The notes under the pieces are model-generated. The model was given only the letters and a program-made list of their open reading frames with translations, had not been told where the DNA came from and did not search any database. 64,000 bases of DNA from Nocardia bovistercoris. GTDB taxonomy: Bacteria; Actinomycetota; Actinomycetes; Mycobacteriales; Mycobacteriaceae. The position numbers and the translations under genes are program-made. This document shows positions 48,445 to 57,371 of this stretch, in pieces. Where the stretch lies: positions 124,001 through 188,000 of the forward strand of contig NZ_JADMLG010000007.1 in the NCBI RefSeq assembly GCF_015674855.1, read 5' to 3'. The first letter of the stretch is position 1, and every line of letters starts with the position of its first letter.

Positions 48445-51400
48445 AATTCGAAGTCGACGGCGATATCGTCTCGGCACGCCCGAGACCGGGCCAATGCCTG
48501 CGCACCCTGCTGCGCGACCTGGGCCGCTTCGCGGTCAAGAAGGGCTGCGACTCCGGCGACTGCGGCGCCTGCTCGGTCCAACTCGACGGCGCGACCGTGC
48601 ACTCCTGCCTCATCCCCGCCCACCGCGTCGCCGACCGCACCGTCACCACCGCCGCCGGACTCGGCACCGCCGACGACCCACACCCGATCCAGCGCCGCTT
48701 CCTCGAAACAGCGGGCTTCCAATGCGGATTCTGCACCGCGGGCATGGTGGTCACCGCCGCGGGCCTCGGCTGCGCCACCCCCACCGCCCCCGACCCGTCA
48801 CTGCTACCCGAACTGCTGAAGGGCAACCTCTGCCGGTGCACCGGCTACCGCGCGATCACCGAAGCACTCACTGGCGATCCTGCCGAACGGTCGGAACCCG
48901 CACGCGGCCATGTCGGACCTAGTGCACTCGCGCCCGCCGATGACGTCGCGATGCAGGCACGTGACGATGTCGGATCGGGAGCGCCTGCGCCTGCCGGTGA
49001 CCGCGCCGGACAGTCGGACCCGCCACGTGGCCGAGTTGGTTCGGGGATGCCTGCGCCTGTCGGTGACGTCGCCGAACGATCGGAGTGCGGTTCGGGCGCG
49101 CTCGTGCAGGCTGGTGACCTAGCCGAACCAGCATGTGGTGACGTCGGTTCAGCTGTGCTCGCGGGTGATGTCGCCGAAGGGGTGGAACCGCCGCGCGGCC
49201 ACGGCGGTTCTGATGTGCCTGTGCTCGTCGGTGACGTGGCCGAACAGTCCGGTCATGCGCGCGGCCACGTCGGTTCAGGGGCGCTCGCGCCCGCTGGACC
49301 GCGACTGGTCCGCGGCGCCGAACCGTTCACCTTCGATGTCCTTCCGCTGGATGCCGAGCGGCCGGACCTCGCTGACGGCCCGGAACCTTCTGGCGCGCCC
49401 GATCACGTTCCCGTATCGAAGGATTCGCGTACCGGACCAGAACTCGGCGCGCGATCCGAGGTATCGGCTCCACCGACCGCCCCCCTGCACCTCGCCGTAC
49501 TGCGAAGCCCGCACCCGCACGCCCGCATCCTGGCGATCGACACCGCGGCCGCCGAAGCGCTGCCGGGCGTGCACGCAGTACTCACGCACGCCGACGCACC
49601 CCACGTGGCGTTCTCCACCGCTCGGCACGAACTGCGCACCGACGATCCCGACGACACCTATGTCCTGGACAGCACGGTCCGCTTCGTCGGCCAGCGGGTG
49701 GCGGCGGTGGTCGCGGACACCCTGGCGACCGCCGAGCAGGGCTGCCGCGCGCTGCGAGTGGAGTACCAAACGCTCCCCGCTGTGTTCGACCCCGCCGCCG
49801 CGCTCGAACCGGGCGCTCCCGCGCTGCATTCCGATAAACCCGAAGCCGCGCGGATCGCCGATCCGGAACGCAACCTCATCGCCGAAATCCACGGCGAGGT
49901 AGGCGATCTCGCAGCCGGACTCAGCGCTGCGGCGAAAGTGGTGAGTGGCGTCTGGCATTCGCCGCGCGTCCAGCACGTCCACCTGGAAACACACGGTGGT
50001 ATCGGCTGGTTGGACACCGACGGCAGGTTGGTGATCCGGTGCAGCACGCAGGTGCCGTTCCTGGTGCGCGACGAACTCTGCGAGGTCTTCGGGCTCGAAC
50101 GCGACCGGGTGCGGGTGTTCGCGGCCAGGGTCGGGGGTGGTTTCGGCGCCAAACAGGAGATGCTGGCCGAGGACCTGATCGCGCTGGCCGTGCTGCGCAC
50201 CGAGCGACCCGTCCGCTACGAATTCACCCGCACCGACGAATTCACCGCCGCCACCACCCGGCATCCGATGCGCGTCGCCGTCACCGCGGGCGCGACCGCC
50301 GACGGCGTGCTCACCGCGCTCGCCGTAGATGTCCTCGCCGACGCGGGCGCCTATGGAAACCACAGTGCCGGAGTGATGTTCCACGGCGTCGGCGAATCCG
50401 TCGAGGTGTATCGCTGCGCCAACAAGCGGGTCGACGGACGCACCGTCTACACCAACAATGTGCCTTCCGGCGCGTTCCGCGGATACGGACTCGGGCAGAT
50501 CATCTTCGGCGTGGAATCCGCGCTCGACGATCTGGCTCGCGCGCTCGGCATCGATCCGTTCGAATTCCGCCGCCGCAACGTGGTGGTGCCCGGCGATCCG
50601 TTCGTCGGCGCCCAGGTCGATGACGGCGACCTGATGTTCGGCAGCTACGGACTCGATCAATGCCTCGACCTCGCCGAGGCGGCATTGCACCGTGGCAACG
50701 GCATCGCCGCGCCGGATTCGGGTTGGCGCGTCGGCACCGGCATGGCTTTGGCGATGATCGCCACCATCCCGCCGCGCGGTCACCGTTCCGACGCCGTCGC
50801 CGCGCTGCGTCCCGACGGCGGCTACGAGATACGAGTCGGCACGGCGGAATTCGGCAACGGCACCACCACCGTGCACGCTCAGCTCGCCGCCACCGCGCTC
50901 GGCGCCGATATCGGCGCAATCACGATCCGCCAGTCCGATACCGACCTGGTCGGCCACGACACCGGAGCGTTCGGTTCAACCGGAATAGTGGTGGCGGGCA
51001 AAGCGTCCTACAACGCCGCGACAGCGCTGCGTGCCGCCATCATCCAGCGCGCGACCGCCCGCACCGGATGCCCGCCGAGCGACATCGACCTCACCGCCGA
51101 GGGAGTCCGTTGCGGCGACCGGCTTCTCACCCCGAAAGAACTGCTGGCCGAGGGCGAGTTGGTGGCGCACGGTTCGCACGCGGGCTCACCGCGCTCGGTG
51201 AGTTTCAACGTGCACGCTTTCCGCGTCGCAGTGCACCCCGACACCGGCGAACTGCGCATCCTGCAATCGATCCAGGCCGCCGACGCGGGTGTCGTCCTGA
51301 ATCCGGTGCAGTGCCGAGGGCAGATCGAAGGCGGCGTCGCCCAAGCCATCGGCACCGCCCTGCACGAGGAACTGCGCGGCGTCGACGGTGTCGTCACCAC

Positions 51401-51644
51401 GCGAACCCTGCGGCACTACCATATTCCGCAGTTCGCCGACGTGCCACGCACCGAAGTCCATTTCGCCGACACCAGTGACGAACTGGGCCCGCTCGGCGCG
51501 AAATCCATGAGCGAATCACCCTACAATCCGGTCGCACCCGCATTGGCCAACGCGATCGCCGACGCCGTCGGGGTGCGCCAGGACCGACTGCCGATGACGG
51601 CGGACCGGATCTGGCGGGCCATGCGCGAAGGGGGAACCGAATGA
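48441..51644 (+). CDS. Fused 2Fe-2S/molybdopterin subunit of xanthine dehydrogenase
   Basis: A 1067-residue protein joining two subunits that are often separate. Residues ~1-145 hold two 2Fe-2S clusters: Cys36, Cys41, Cys44, Cys56 in a plant-ferredoxin motif and Cys95, Cys98, Cys131, Cys133 in the helical one. Residues ~146-286 are seven degenerate ~22-residue repeats and are not part of any known domain. From ~345 onward comes the molybdopterin domain with GGGFGAKQ, the GAFRGYG loop, QIEGGVAQAIG and the catalytic Glu1025 in GAKSMSESP. It hydroxylates hypoxanthine and xanthine to urate. XdhB is upstream; xdhC and a MobA-like gene nearby supply cofactor. Xanthine as substrate is inferred from context. 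Confidence 0.93.
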   Translation: MKFEVDGDIVSARPRPGQCLRTLLRDLGRFAVKKGCDSGDCGACSVQLDGATVHSCLIPAHRVADRTVTTAAGLGTADDPHPIQRRFLETAGFQCGFCTAGMVVTAAGLGCATPTAPDPSLLPELLKGNLCRCTGYRAITEALTGDPAERSEPARGHVGPSALAPADDVAMQARDDVGSGAPAPAGDRAGQSDPPRGRVGSGMPAPVGDVAERSECGSGALVQAGDLAEPACGDVGSAVLAGDVAEGVEPPRGHGGSDVPVLVGDVAEQSGHARGHVGSGALAPAGPRLVRGAEPFTFDVLPLDAERPDLADGPEPSGAPDHVPVSKDSRTGPELGARSEVSAPPTAPLHLAVLRSPHPHARILAIDTAAAEALPGVHAVLTHADAPHVAFSTARHELRTDDPDDTYVLDSTVRFVGQRVAAVVADTLATAEQGCRALRVEYQTLPAVFDPAAALEPGAPALHSDKPEAARIADPERNLIAEIHGEVGDLAAGLSAAAKVVSGVWHSPRVQHVHLETHGGIGWLDTDGRLVIRCSTQVPFLVRDELCEVFGLERDRVRVFAARVGGGFGAKQEMLAEDLIALAVLRTERPVRYEFTRTDEFTAATTRHPMRVAVTAGATADGVLTALAVDVLADAGAYGNHSAGVMFHGVGESVEVYRCANKRVDGRTVYTNNVPSGAFRGYGLGQIIFGVESALDDLARALGIDPFEFRRRNVVVPGDPFVGAQVDDGDLMFGSYGLDQCLDLAEAALHRGNGIAAPDSGWRVGTGMALAMIATIPPRGHRSDAVAALRPDGGYEIRVGTAEFGNGTTTVHAQLAATALGADIGAITIRQSDTDLVGHDTGAFGSTGIVVAGKASYNAATALRAAIIQRATARTGCPPSDIDLTAEGVRCGDRLLTPKELLAEGELVAHGSHAGSPRSVSFNVHAFRVAVHPDTGELRILQSIQAADAGVVLNPVQCRGQIEGGVAQAIGTALHEELRGVDGVVTTRTLRHYHIPQFADVPRTEVHFADTSDELGPLGAKSMSESPYNPVAPALANAIADAVGVRQDRLPMTADRIWRAMREGGTE
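48876..49298 (+). repeat. Seven degenerate in-frame repeats in the Fe-S/Mo linker
   Basis: About 423 bp encode repeats of the pattern D-x-A-E-x-S-x-P-x-R-G-x-V-G-S-G-x-x-A-P-x-G, lengths ~17-22 residues, for example DVAERSECGSGALVQAG and DRAGQSDPPRGRVGSGMPAPVG. The repeats sit exactly between the iron-sulfur and molybdenum domains. Confidence 0.85.
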
Positions 51645-52873
51645 GTCGACTACCCGAGCACATCCGGGCCAGGGTGCACGGCATACTCGATGCCGTCGAC
51701 GCCGAACTGCGTTCCCGCTATCCGGGTTCGGGCACGCGCGCCCAGCCGATCCACACGGCGTACGTATCCGCGGACCGGGTCGAGGTCACCACACCCGCCG
51801 AATGGGGAACGGCCGCCGTCGCCATTCTGGACCGGCACCGGAACGTCCTCGCGGGCTTGGACGCGACGGATTCGCTGACCGCCGTCCGGGCGCGCCTGAC
51901 CGATGATCCCGTGCAGGATCTGCGCATCGATTTCGAGGACGGCTACGGATTCCGCTCCGATGACGAGGAGGACCGCGCGGCGCGGCGAGCGGGTCGAATT
52001 CTCGCCGAATGGGCGGCGAAGGGTCCCGAGCGGTTCGGAATCAGGATGAAGGGCTTGTCAGGAGCCGAACGAGTCCGCGCGTTGCGTACCCTCGAACTCG
52101 TCTTGGAATCCGCGGGCGGCATACCGGCCGGATTCGTGGTTACCATACCCAAAATTAGAGCGGTGGAACAGGTTTCGGCTCTCGCCGCACTGTGTCACGG
52201 ACTCGAGCGTGGATTCGCGGCCGCCGACGGCGCACTCCGCTTCGAAGTGCAGATCGAAAGCCCACAGGCGGTGCTGGCCGCCGACGGCACCGCGCCCATC
52301 GGCGCCATCCGCACAGCCGCCGAAGGACGCTGCGACGCACTGCATTTCGGCACCTACGACTACACCGCCGCATGCGGCGTCGCCGCCACCGACCAGGCGC
52401 TCGACCACCCCGCCGCCGACCACGCCAAATCGGTCATGCAGGTGGCGGCGGCGCAGACCGGCGTGTGGATCTGCGACGGCTCGACCCAGATCGTGCCGGA
52501 CACAGACCCGGAAACCGCGCTGCGCAACCACCACCGGCTCGTCACCCGTTCCCTGCGTCGCGGCTACTACCAGGGCTGGGATATGCATCCGGGACACCTG
52601 GTCACCCGCTGGCTCGCCACCTACGACTACTTCCGCCTCGCCACCGAGGCCGCCATGCCCCGGCTGCGCGACTACCTCGCGCGCCGCGGCGGCGACATCG
52701 TGGACGAACCGGCCACCGCCGAGGCATTGGCCGCCACGGTCCTGCGGGCACTGGCCTGCGGCGCGCGCACCGAGACAGAGGTGCGCGCGCGGGTTCCCGA
52801 ACTGACCGCGGACCTCCTGCGCGCCCTCGTGGCACGCGAGACGGCGCCGCGGCGAGCTGAGGAGGCACGATGA
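51641..52873 (+). CDS. DUF6986-like HpcH/CitE-superfamily aldolase
   Basis: A 410-residue protein overlapping the dehydrogenase stop and the allantoicase start by four bases each. It has the CitE/HpcH barrel motifs: RIDFEDGYGFRSDDEED (Glu99/Asp100 region), FEVQIESPQAVL (metal-ligand Glu206), LHFGTYDYTAACGV and MHPGHLVTRW. Known relatives cleave or condense 2-oxo acids and CoA esters (malyl-CoA lyase, malate synthase-like, 4-hydroxy-2-oxoacid aldolases). The substrate is not known. Its coupling to allantoicase, whose product ureidoglycolate yields glyoxylate, makes glyoxylate or an ureide an attractive candidate, but that is inference. Confidence 0.82.
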   Translation: MSRLPEHIRARVHGILDAVDAELRSRYPGSGTRAQPIHTAYVSADRVEVTTPAEWGTAAVAILDRHRNVLAGLDATDSLTAVRARLTDDPVQDLRIDFEDGYGFRSDDEEDRAARRAGRILAEWAAKGPERFGIRMKGLSGAERVRALRTLELVLESAGGIPAGFVVTIPKIRAVEQVSALAALCHGLERGFAAADGALRFEVQIESPQAVLAADGTAPIGAIRTAAEGRCDALHFGTYDYTAACGVAATDQALDHPAADHAKSVMQVAAAQTGVWICDGSTQIVPDTDPETALRNHHRLVTRSLRRGYYQGWDMHPGHLVTRWLATYDYFRLATEAAMPRLRDYLARRGGDIVDEPATAEALAATVLRALACGARTETEVRARVPELTADLLRALVARETAPRRAEEAR

Positions 52874-53844
52874 ACGACCGCACCGCCGAGGAATTCACGC
52901 TGCTGCCCGATCTCGCCGTTCGCACCCTCGGCGGCGCGGTGATCTGGGCGAACGACGAATCCTTCGCCGAGAAGGAGAACCTGATCACGCCGGAGCCCGC
53001 GCGCTACCAGCCGTCCACCTTCGGTCACAAGGGCCAGATCTACGACGGCTGGGAAACCCGCCGACATCGCGGCGAACCCGGTGACGACGCGGCCGTCGTC
53101 CGGCTCGGGGTGCCCGGCGTTATCCGCGGCATCGTGGTGGACACCGCCTGGTTCACCGGCAACTATCCGCCCGCCGTCTCGGTGTCGGCGCTCGAACTCA
53201 GCGGCTACCCGCCCGCCGAGCGGATCGCCGAACGCGACGACTGGGAACCGCTGATCGACCGCGCGAAGATCGCGGGCGATAGCCGCAACCCGTTCACCGT
53301 CGACGACGAACGGCGTTGGACCCATGTGAAACTCACCATGCACCCGGACGGCGGCGTCGCCCGGCTGCGCGTGCACGGAGAAGGCCGCCCCGACCCTGAC
53401 CTGCTCGGACTCGGCCCGCTCGACCTGGCCGCACTGGAGAACGGCGCACTCGTCCTCGACTGCTCCAACCGCTTCTACAGCTCGCCCAACCAACTCCTGT
53501 ATCCGGGACTCGCGCGGCGCATGGGCGACGGCTGGGAAACCGCGCGCCGCCGCGACGACGGCAACGACTGGGTCCGCATCCGCCTCGCGGGCCCCGGCCT
53601 CATCCGGCTCGCCGAAATCGACACCTCCTACTTCCTCGGCAACAGCCCCGGCGCGGCGGCGCTGACCGGACGCACCACCGACGGCACCGAAGTCGAACTG
53701 CTGCCGCGCACCCCGCTGCTGCCCGACACCAGGCACCGTTTCCCGATCGCGCCGGTCGCCGCCTCCGTCGAAGAGGTCCGACTCGACATCTACCCCGACG
53801 GCGGACTCGCCCGACTGCGCCTGTTCGGGGAGTTCGGCGGATGA
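52870..53844 (+). CDS. alc: Allantoicase
   Basis: A 324-residue protein made of two similar beta-sandwich halves, as in yeast allantoicase. The first half has LGGAVIWANDESFAEKENLI, YDGWETRRHR and GVIRGIVVDTAWFTGNYPPAVSVSA; the second has GDGWETARRRDDGNDWVRIRLAGPGLIRLAEIDTSYFLGNSPGAAAL. It hydrolyses allantoate to ureidoglycolate and urea. It sits between the CitE-like gene and allantoinase with 4-bp overlaps on both sides. The urea could be used or re-imported through the urt transporter. Confidence 0.96.
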   Translation: MNDRTAEEFTLLPDLAVRTLGGAVIWANDESFAEKENLITPEPARYQPSTFGHKGQIYDGWETRRHRGEPGDDAAVVRLGVPGVIRGIVVDTAWFTGNYPPAVSVSALELSGYPPAERIAERDDWEPLIDRAKIAGDSRNPFTVDDERRWTHVKLTMHPDGGVARLRVHGEGRPDPDLLGLGPLDLAALENGALVLDCSNRFYSSPNQLLYPGLARRMGDGWETARRRDDGNDWVRIRLAGPGLIRLAEIDTSYFLGNSPGAAALTGRTTDGTEVELLPRTPLLPDTRHRFPIAPVAASVEEVRLDIYPDGGLARLRLFGEFGG

Positions 53845-54752
53845 CAGCGGACCGGAATTTCATCGGCTACGGCCCGAACCCGCCCGATCCGCGCTGGCCG
53901 AACGGTGCGCGGATCGCCGTGCAATTCGTCCTCAACTACGAAGAGGGCGGCGAGAACTGCGTCGTGGACGGCGACCCGCATTCGGAGACCTTCCTGTCGG
54001 AGATGACACCGGCCGAAGCCTTCCCGGATCGCCACATGAGCATGGAATCGCTGTACGAGTACGGCTCCCGCGCGGGCGTGTGGCGGATACTGCGCACCTT
54101 CCAGCGACGCGATCTACCGCTCACCGTCTTCGCCGTGGCCCGGGCCATGCAGCGCAATCCGGAAGCGGTGGCCGCCTTCCGGGAACTCGGCCACGAGATC
54201 GCGAGCCACGGACTGCGATGGAAGTCCTACCAGCTGATCGACCGCGACACCGAACGCGCGCACCTGGCCGAAGCCGTGCGCGTGCTCACCGAACTGACCG
54301 GCGCGCCCCCGCTCGGCTGGTACACCGGCCGCGATTCCCCGAACACCAGGGAACTCGTGGTCGAACACGGTGGCTTCCTCTACGATTCCGACTCCTACGC
54401 CGACGACCTCCCGTACTGGGTCACGGTCGCGGACACACCGCACCTGGTGATCCCCTACACCCTCGACACTAACGACATGCGATTCGCCTCACCCGCCGGA
54501 TTCCCCACGGGCGAACAGTTCTTCGCGCATCTGCGTGACGCCTTCGACATCCTCTACCGCGAAGGCACCGAAGGCGCCCCCAAAATGCTGTCCGTCGGCC
54601 TGCACTGCCGTCTCGTCGGCAGGCCCGCGCGCCTGGCCGCCCTTGAACGCTTCCTCGACCACATCCAGTCCCACGACAAAGTGTGGATCACCCGCCGCAT
54701 CGATATCGCCAGGCACTGGCGCGCCGTGCATCCGGCCGACCTTCAGGTGTAG
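53841..54752 (+). CDS. puuE: Allantoinase, PuuE (polysaccharide-deacetylase-like) type
   Basis: A 303-residue protein of the NodB fold but with the PuuE-specific motifs: VLNYEEGGENCVVDGD (metal-free active-site region of cofactor-independent allantoinase), GHEIASHGLRWKSYQ, and GWYTGRDSPNTRELVVEHGGFLYDSD. It hydrolyses allantoin to allantoate without a metal. It is the last gene of the purine operon; the stop overlaps the convergent espG-like gene by ten bases. Confidence 0.95.
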   Translation: MTADRNFIGYGPNPPDPRWPNGARIAVQFVLNYEEGGENCVVDGDPHSETFLSEMTPAEAFPDRHMSMESLYEYGSRAGVWRILRTFQRRDLPLTVFAVARAMQRNPEAVAAFRELGHEIASHGLRWKSYQLIDRDTERAHLAEAVRVLTELTGAPPLGWYTGRDSPNTRELVVEHGGFLYDSDSYADDLPYWVTVADTPHLVIPYTLDTNDMRFASPAGFPTGEQFFAHLRDAFDILYREGTEGAPKMLSVGLHCRLVGRPARLAALERFLDHIQSHDKVWITRRIDIARHWRAVHPADLQV

Positions 54753-55552
54753 ACCGGGTCGGTGTCCTCCCAGTATTGCTGGAGCGTGCGATCCAGCACG
54801 GCTTGTAGGTGCGCGGTGAGATCGGCCGCCTCGGCCGGAACAGCTTGGATCGCGGCGGCGGAATGCACGCGGTAGCGGCCGTCCGGATAGTCCATGACAT
54901 GGAAATCGCGGGTCGCGGTCGGTCGATTGTCATAGGCGGGGCCGGGATAGACGGCGATGTGGGCGAGGGTGGTGCGCGGACGTTCGAAGAACCGCTGCAC
55001 CTCGGTGCGCGGCGATCGCGGCGTCTCGTCGCCGAGACCGGTGAACGGCTGATCGTCGTAGGCGTCGAGATCGGCGCGGTTGATGCGGAAGGACGGACCG
55101 GAACCGCGCGGCGTCGACGGCAGACTCGCGATGATGCGCGCCGCGATCGTGCGCGTGCCGACGATCGCCATCCGGACCGGTCCGCCGCGGTACGGGTCGG
55201 GCGTCGACTCCTGGGTGAGCATGACCGCCGACTGCCCCGACACCGCGGCGTGCAACCGGATCAGCGCCATCGGGTCCGGTTCGGCGCCCGGTCTGACCCC
55301 CTCGGCGGAACGCGCGAAACCGGCGACCTCGATCCGCGCCTCCGGTTCGATCAGAATTCGCAGCGGACCGTAAAGATCCTCGTCGAAAATGGACTGAACC
55401 CGCGTGGCAGCCGACTTGTAGGCACGCTCGTACTCCTCGACGGTCTCCTGCGTCGGCCGGTGCTGCAGCGGATACGGCAGGATCTCGCGTCCGAGCGCAT
55501 GCCACAACACCGTGAGTTCGAGCGGCGAGAGCGACCACGCGCGCGGGCTCAT
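54743..55552 (-). CDS. EspG-like type VII secretion chaperone
   Basis: A 269-residue protein beginning WSLSPLELTVLWHALGREILPYPLQ, the EspG-family opening. Central segments (LRILIEPEARIEVAGFARSAEG and LIRLHAAVSGQSAVMLTQE) and the closing beta-sheet domain follow the same family. EspG proteins bind the tips of PE/PPE-type heterodimers in the cytosol and deliver them to an ESX secretion machine. It overlaps the upstream PPE-like gene by four bases. No eccC, eccD or mycP gene is in the window, so the machine must be elsewhere. Confidence 0.85.
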   Translation of the reverse strand: MSPRAWSLSPLELTVLWHALGREILPYPLQHRPTQETVEEYERAYKSAATRVQSIFDEDLYGPLRILIEPEARIEVAGFARSAEGVRPGAEPDPMALIRLHAAVSGQSAVMLTQESTPDPYRGGPVRMAIVGTRTIAARIIASLPSTPRGSGPSFRINRADLDAYDDQPFTGLGDETPRSPRTEVQRFFERPRTTLAHIAVYPGPAYDNRPTATRDFHVMDYPDGRYRVHSAAAIQAVPAEAADLTAHLQAVLDRTLQQYWEDTDPVYT

Positions 55553-56973
55553 TCGCCCAGTACCGGAGGAACGGTCGGCCGCCGGTGCTCGGGATCCATC
55601 CCCGTCAATTCCGCACCGTTGGTGCGATTCACCAATGCCTCGGCTACCGCCGACTTGCCCTTCTCCTTGTCCTCGTCACCCTTGCCGCGCCCCGCACCCG
55701 GCGACATGCCGCCCATCCCGGATGTGCCCGCGCGTCCGGTCGACCCGCTCGCACCGGAGCCGCTCGCCGCGTTCGCGCCGAGTGCCGCACCGCCGGGCGT
55801 GCCCGCGACGGAGCGGCCCGGCGCGCCCGTGCCGCCCGCCCCGGAACCTCCCGAACCCGCCGAAGAACGCGGCGTACCCGAACCGCCGTGCCATCCGCCC
55901 GCGGGCGTGCCCGCGCCGGAACCGCCGGTACCCGCGCCGGACGGCTGTCCGCTCGAACCGGCGCTCGCGGGCGTGGTCGGCTGCGAATCACCGAGCCCCG
56001 CCGTCGATGTCGAATCGGACGCCTTGCCCTGCGACGCCTGCTGATCGCCCGCCGACGAAGGCTGCGTCCCGGCATCGCCGCTCGGCGGCTCGGCCACGCC
56101 CGGCTGCTCCGACGAGCCCGGCGAGCCCGACGAACCCTGCGAACCCGCACCCGACGACACCGGCGCCGGTGCGCCCACGGACGGCGAACCGCCGCCACCC
56201 GGAACATACGGCGCACCACTCGAATCCTGAACCGGGTTGTACGCCAACGGAATCCGAGGCTGCCCGGTATCGCCCTCCTTGATCCCCGGCTGATAGACCC
56301 GCTCCAGCACCGTATGCGTGGCCAACTCGGCCGCATCCGTGCGATCCCGATCCATCTTCCACGTCGGCCCCGGCATCCAGCTCGTCAACGTACTCGCCCA
56401 CCCGGTGGTCGGCGGCGGCTGCACATTCGCCTTCGTGACCTCGACCGCCGACTTCACGATCTCCACCTTCTCGGCGACGATCTTCGTCGCCGTCACCATA
56501 TTCCGCGCCTTGTTCACGTAATCGACGATCCCCTGCGCGGCCGACTGCGCCGCCGCACCCTCCCACTTCTCCGCGATCGCCGACAAGATCTCGGGCCCGA
56601 ACTGATTCAGCCCCTGCTCCAACTTCTCCGCACGCGACTTCCACATTCCCTGCAAGTCGCTCACCGCACCGACATCGATGGCCTGCGCCTTCCGATACAG
56701 CTCGGCGAGGCCATCCCGGCGCGTATTCTCGAACAGCGCATCCGGAATCCGCTGCTCATGGAACTCGCCCACGAACTCGTTGTCGGTGAGATCCTTCACC
56801 CGATTCCGCGCCGCGATCGACTCCGGACTCTGATCCCCCAACGCCGTATGCAACGCCATCGCGGCCCGATCGATACCGTTCGCCCCCGCCGCCATCGCCC
56901 CGAGAGGGCCGTGCGCGACGAGCGTCGTCAAATTGACCAGGATCGTATCGAAAGACGGAATCCCTAACACCAT
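55549..56973 (-). CDS. PPE/WXG100-like secreted substrate with Gly/Ser/Pro-rich tail
   Basis: A 474-residue protein. The first ~190 residues are helical, with a Trp-containing turn (MWKSRAEKLEQGLNQFGPEILSAIAEKWEGAAAQSA) that resembles PPE or WXG100-like hairpins of type VII substrates. Residues ~240-420 are Gly, Ser, Ala and Pro-rich and lack order. The last part is charged. The gene is coupled to the EspG-like gene downstream and preceded by a small helical protein gene, a typical Nocardia substrate cassette. Assignment as a type VII substrate is from fold wording and context. Confidence 0.78.
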   Translation of the reverse strand: MVLGIPSFDTILVNLTTLVAHGPLGAMAAGANGIDRAAMALHTALGDQSPESIAARNRVKDLTDNEFVGEFHEQRIPDALFENTRRDGLAELYRKAQAIDVGAVSDLQGMWKSRAEKLEQGLNQFGPEILSAIAEKWEGAAAQSAAQGIVDYVNKARNMVTATKIVAEKVEIVKSAVEVTKANVQPPPTTGWASTLTSWMPGPTWKMDRDRTDAAELATHTVLERVYQPGIKEGDTGQPRIPLAYNPVQDSSGAPYVPGGGGSPSVGAPAPVSSGAGSQGSSGSPGSSEQPGVAEPPSGDAGTQPSSAGDQQASQGKASDSTSTAGLGDSQPTTPASAGSSGQPSGAGTGGSGAGTPAGGWHGGSGTPRSSAGSGGSGAGGTGAPGRSVAGTPGGAALGANAASGSGASGSTGRAGTSGMGGMSPGAGRGKGDEDKEKGKSAVAEALVNRTNGAELTGMDPEHRRPTVPPVLGE

Positions 56974-56985
56974 ATTCCCTCCTGT

Positions 56986-57360
56986 TCAGACCTGACCGAG
57001 ATCTTGCGCATTATCCGAATCCTGCTGCTGCAAACGGTTGACCGAAACCTGGATGGTTTCTTCCATCAACTCGAGCACCCGTATGTGGTCCTTCAAGGCG
57101 GTACTCAGGTCACCATCGCCCGCAGGATCGATTGCTTTCAGCTCCAGCAGTCTCGCGAGCTCCTTGCCGCATTCGAAATCACCGAGCCCGGTGACATTGA
57201 CCGCCTGGTTCGTGGCCGCCAGGCATGTTTGATACACATCGAGTTGGCGTTCGATCGCGGCTCGGCACTGATTTGCGACAGAGTCGTCGAGACTCAGACG
57301 GCCCGCCTTCGCTTCGTTCGAGAGGTGCTGCCATAAAGTCACATCGTCTTGAATGCTCAC
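56986..57360 (-). CDS. Small helical protein of a type VII-linked cassette
   Basis: About 124 residues from the GTG at 57360, with AGAGG eight bases upstream. It is almost entirely helical and charged (VTLWQHLSNEAKAGRLSLDDSVANQCRAAIERQLDVYQTCLAA and LKDHIRVLELMEETIQVSVNRLQQ), with no signal peptide or membrane helix. Size and position before the PPE-like gene suggest the partner of that substrate, similar to PE or EspC-like proteins, but no WxG motif is visible. No precise family is recognised. Confidence 0.7.
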   Translation of the reverse strand: MSIQDDVTLWQHLSNEAKAGRLSLDDSVANQCRAAIERQLDVYQTCLAATNQAVNVTGLGDFECGKELARLLELKAIDPAGDGDLSTALKDHIRVLELMEETIQVSVNRLQQQDSDNAQDLGQV

Positions 57361-57371
57361 GGTGGACACCT

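Noticed and set aside
49275..50957. A 560-residue open frame opposite the molybdopterin subunit
   Set aside because: Antisense shadow; the plus-strand frame has all cofactor motifs and operon overlaps.
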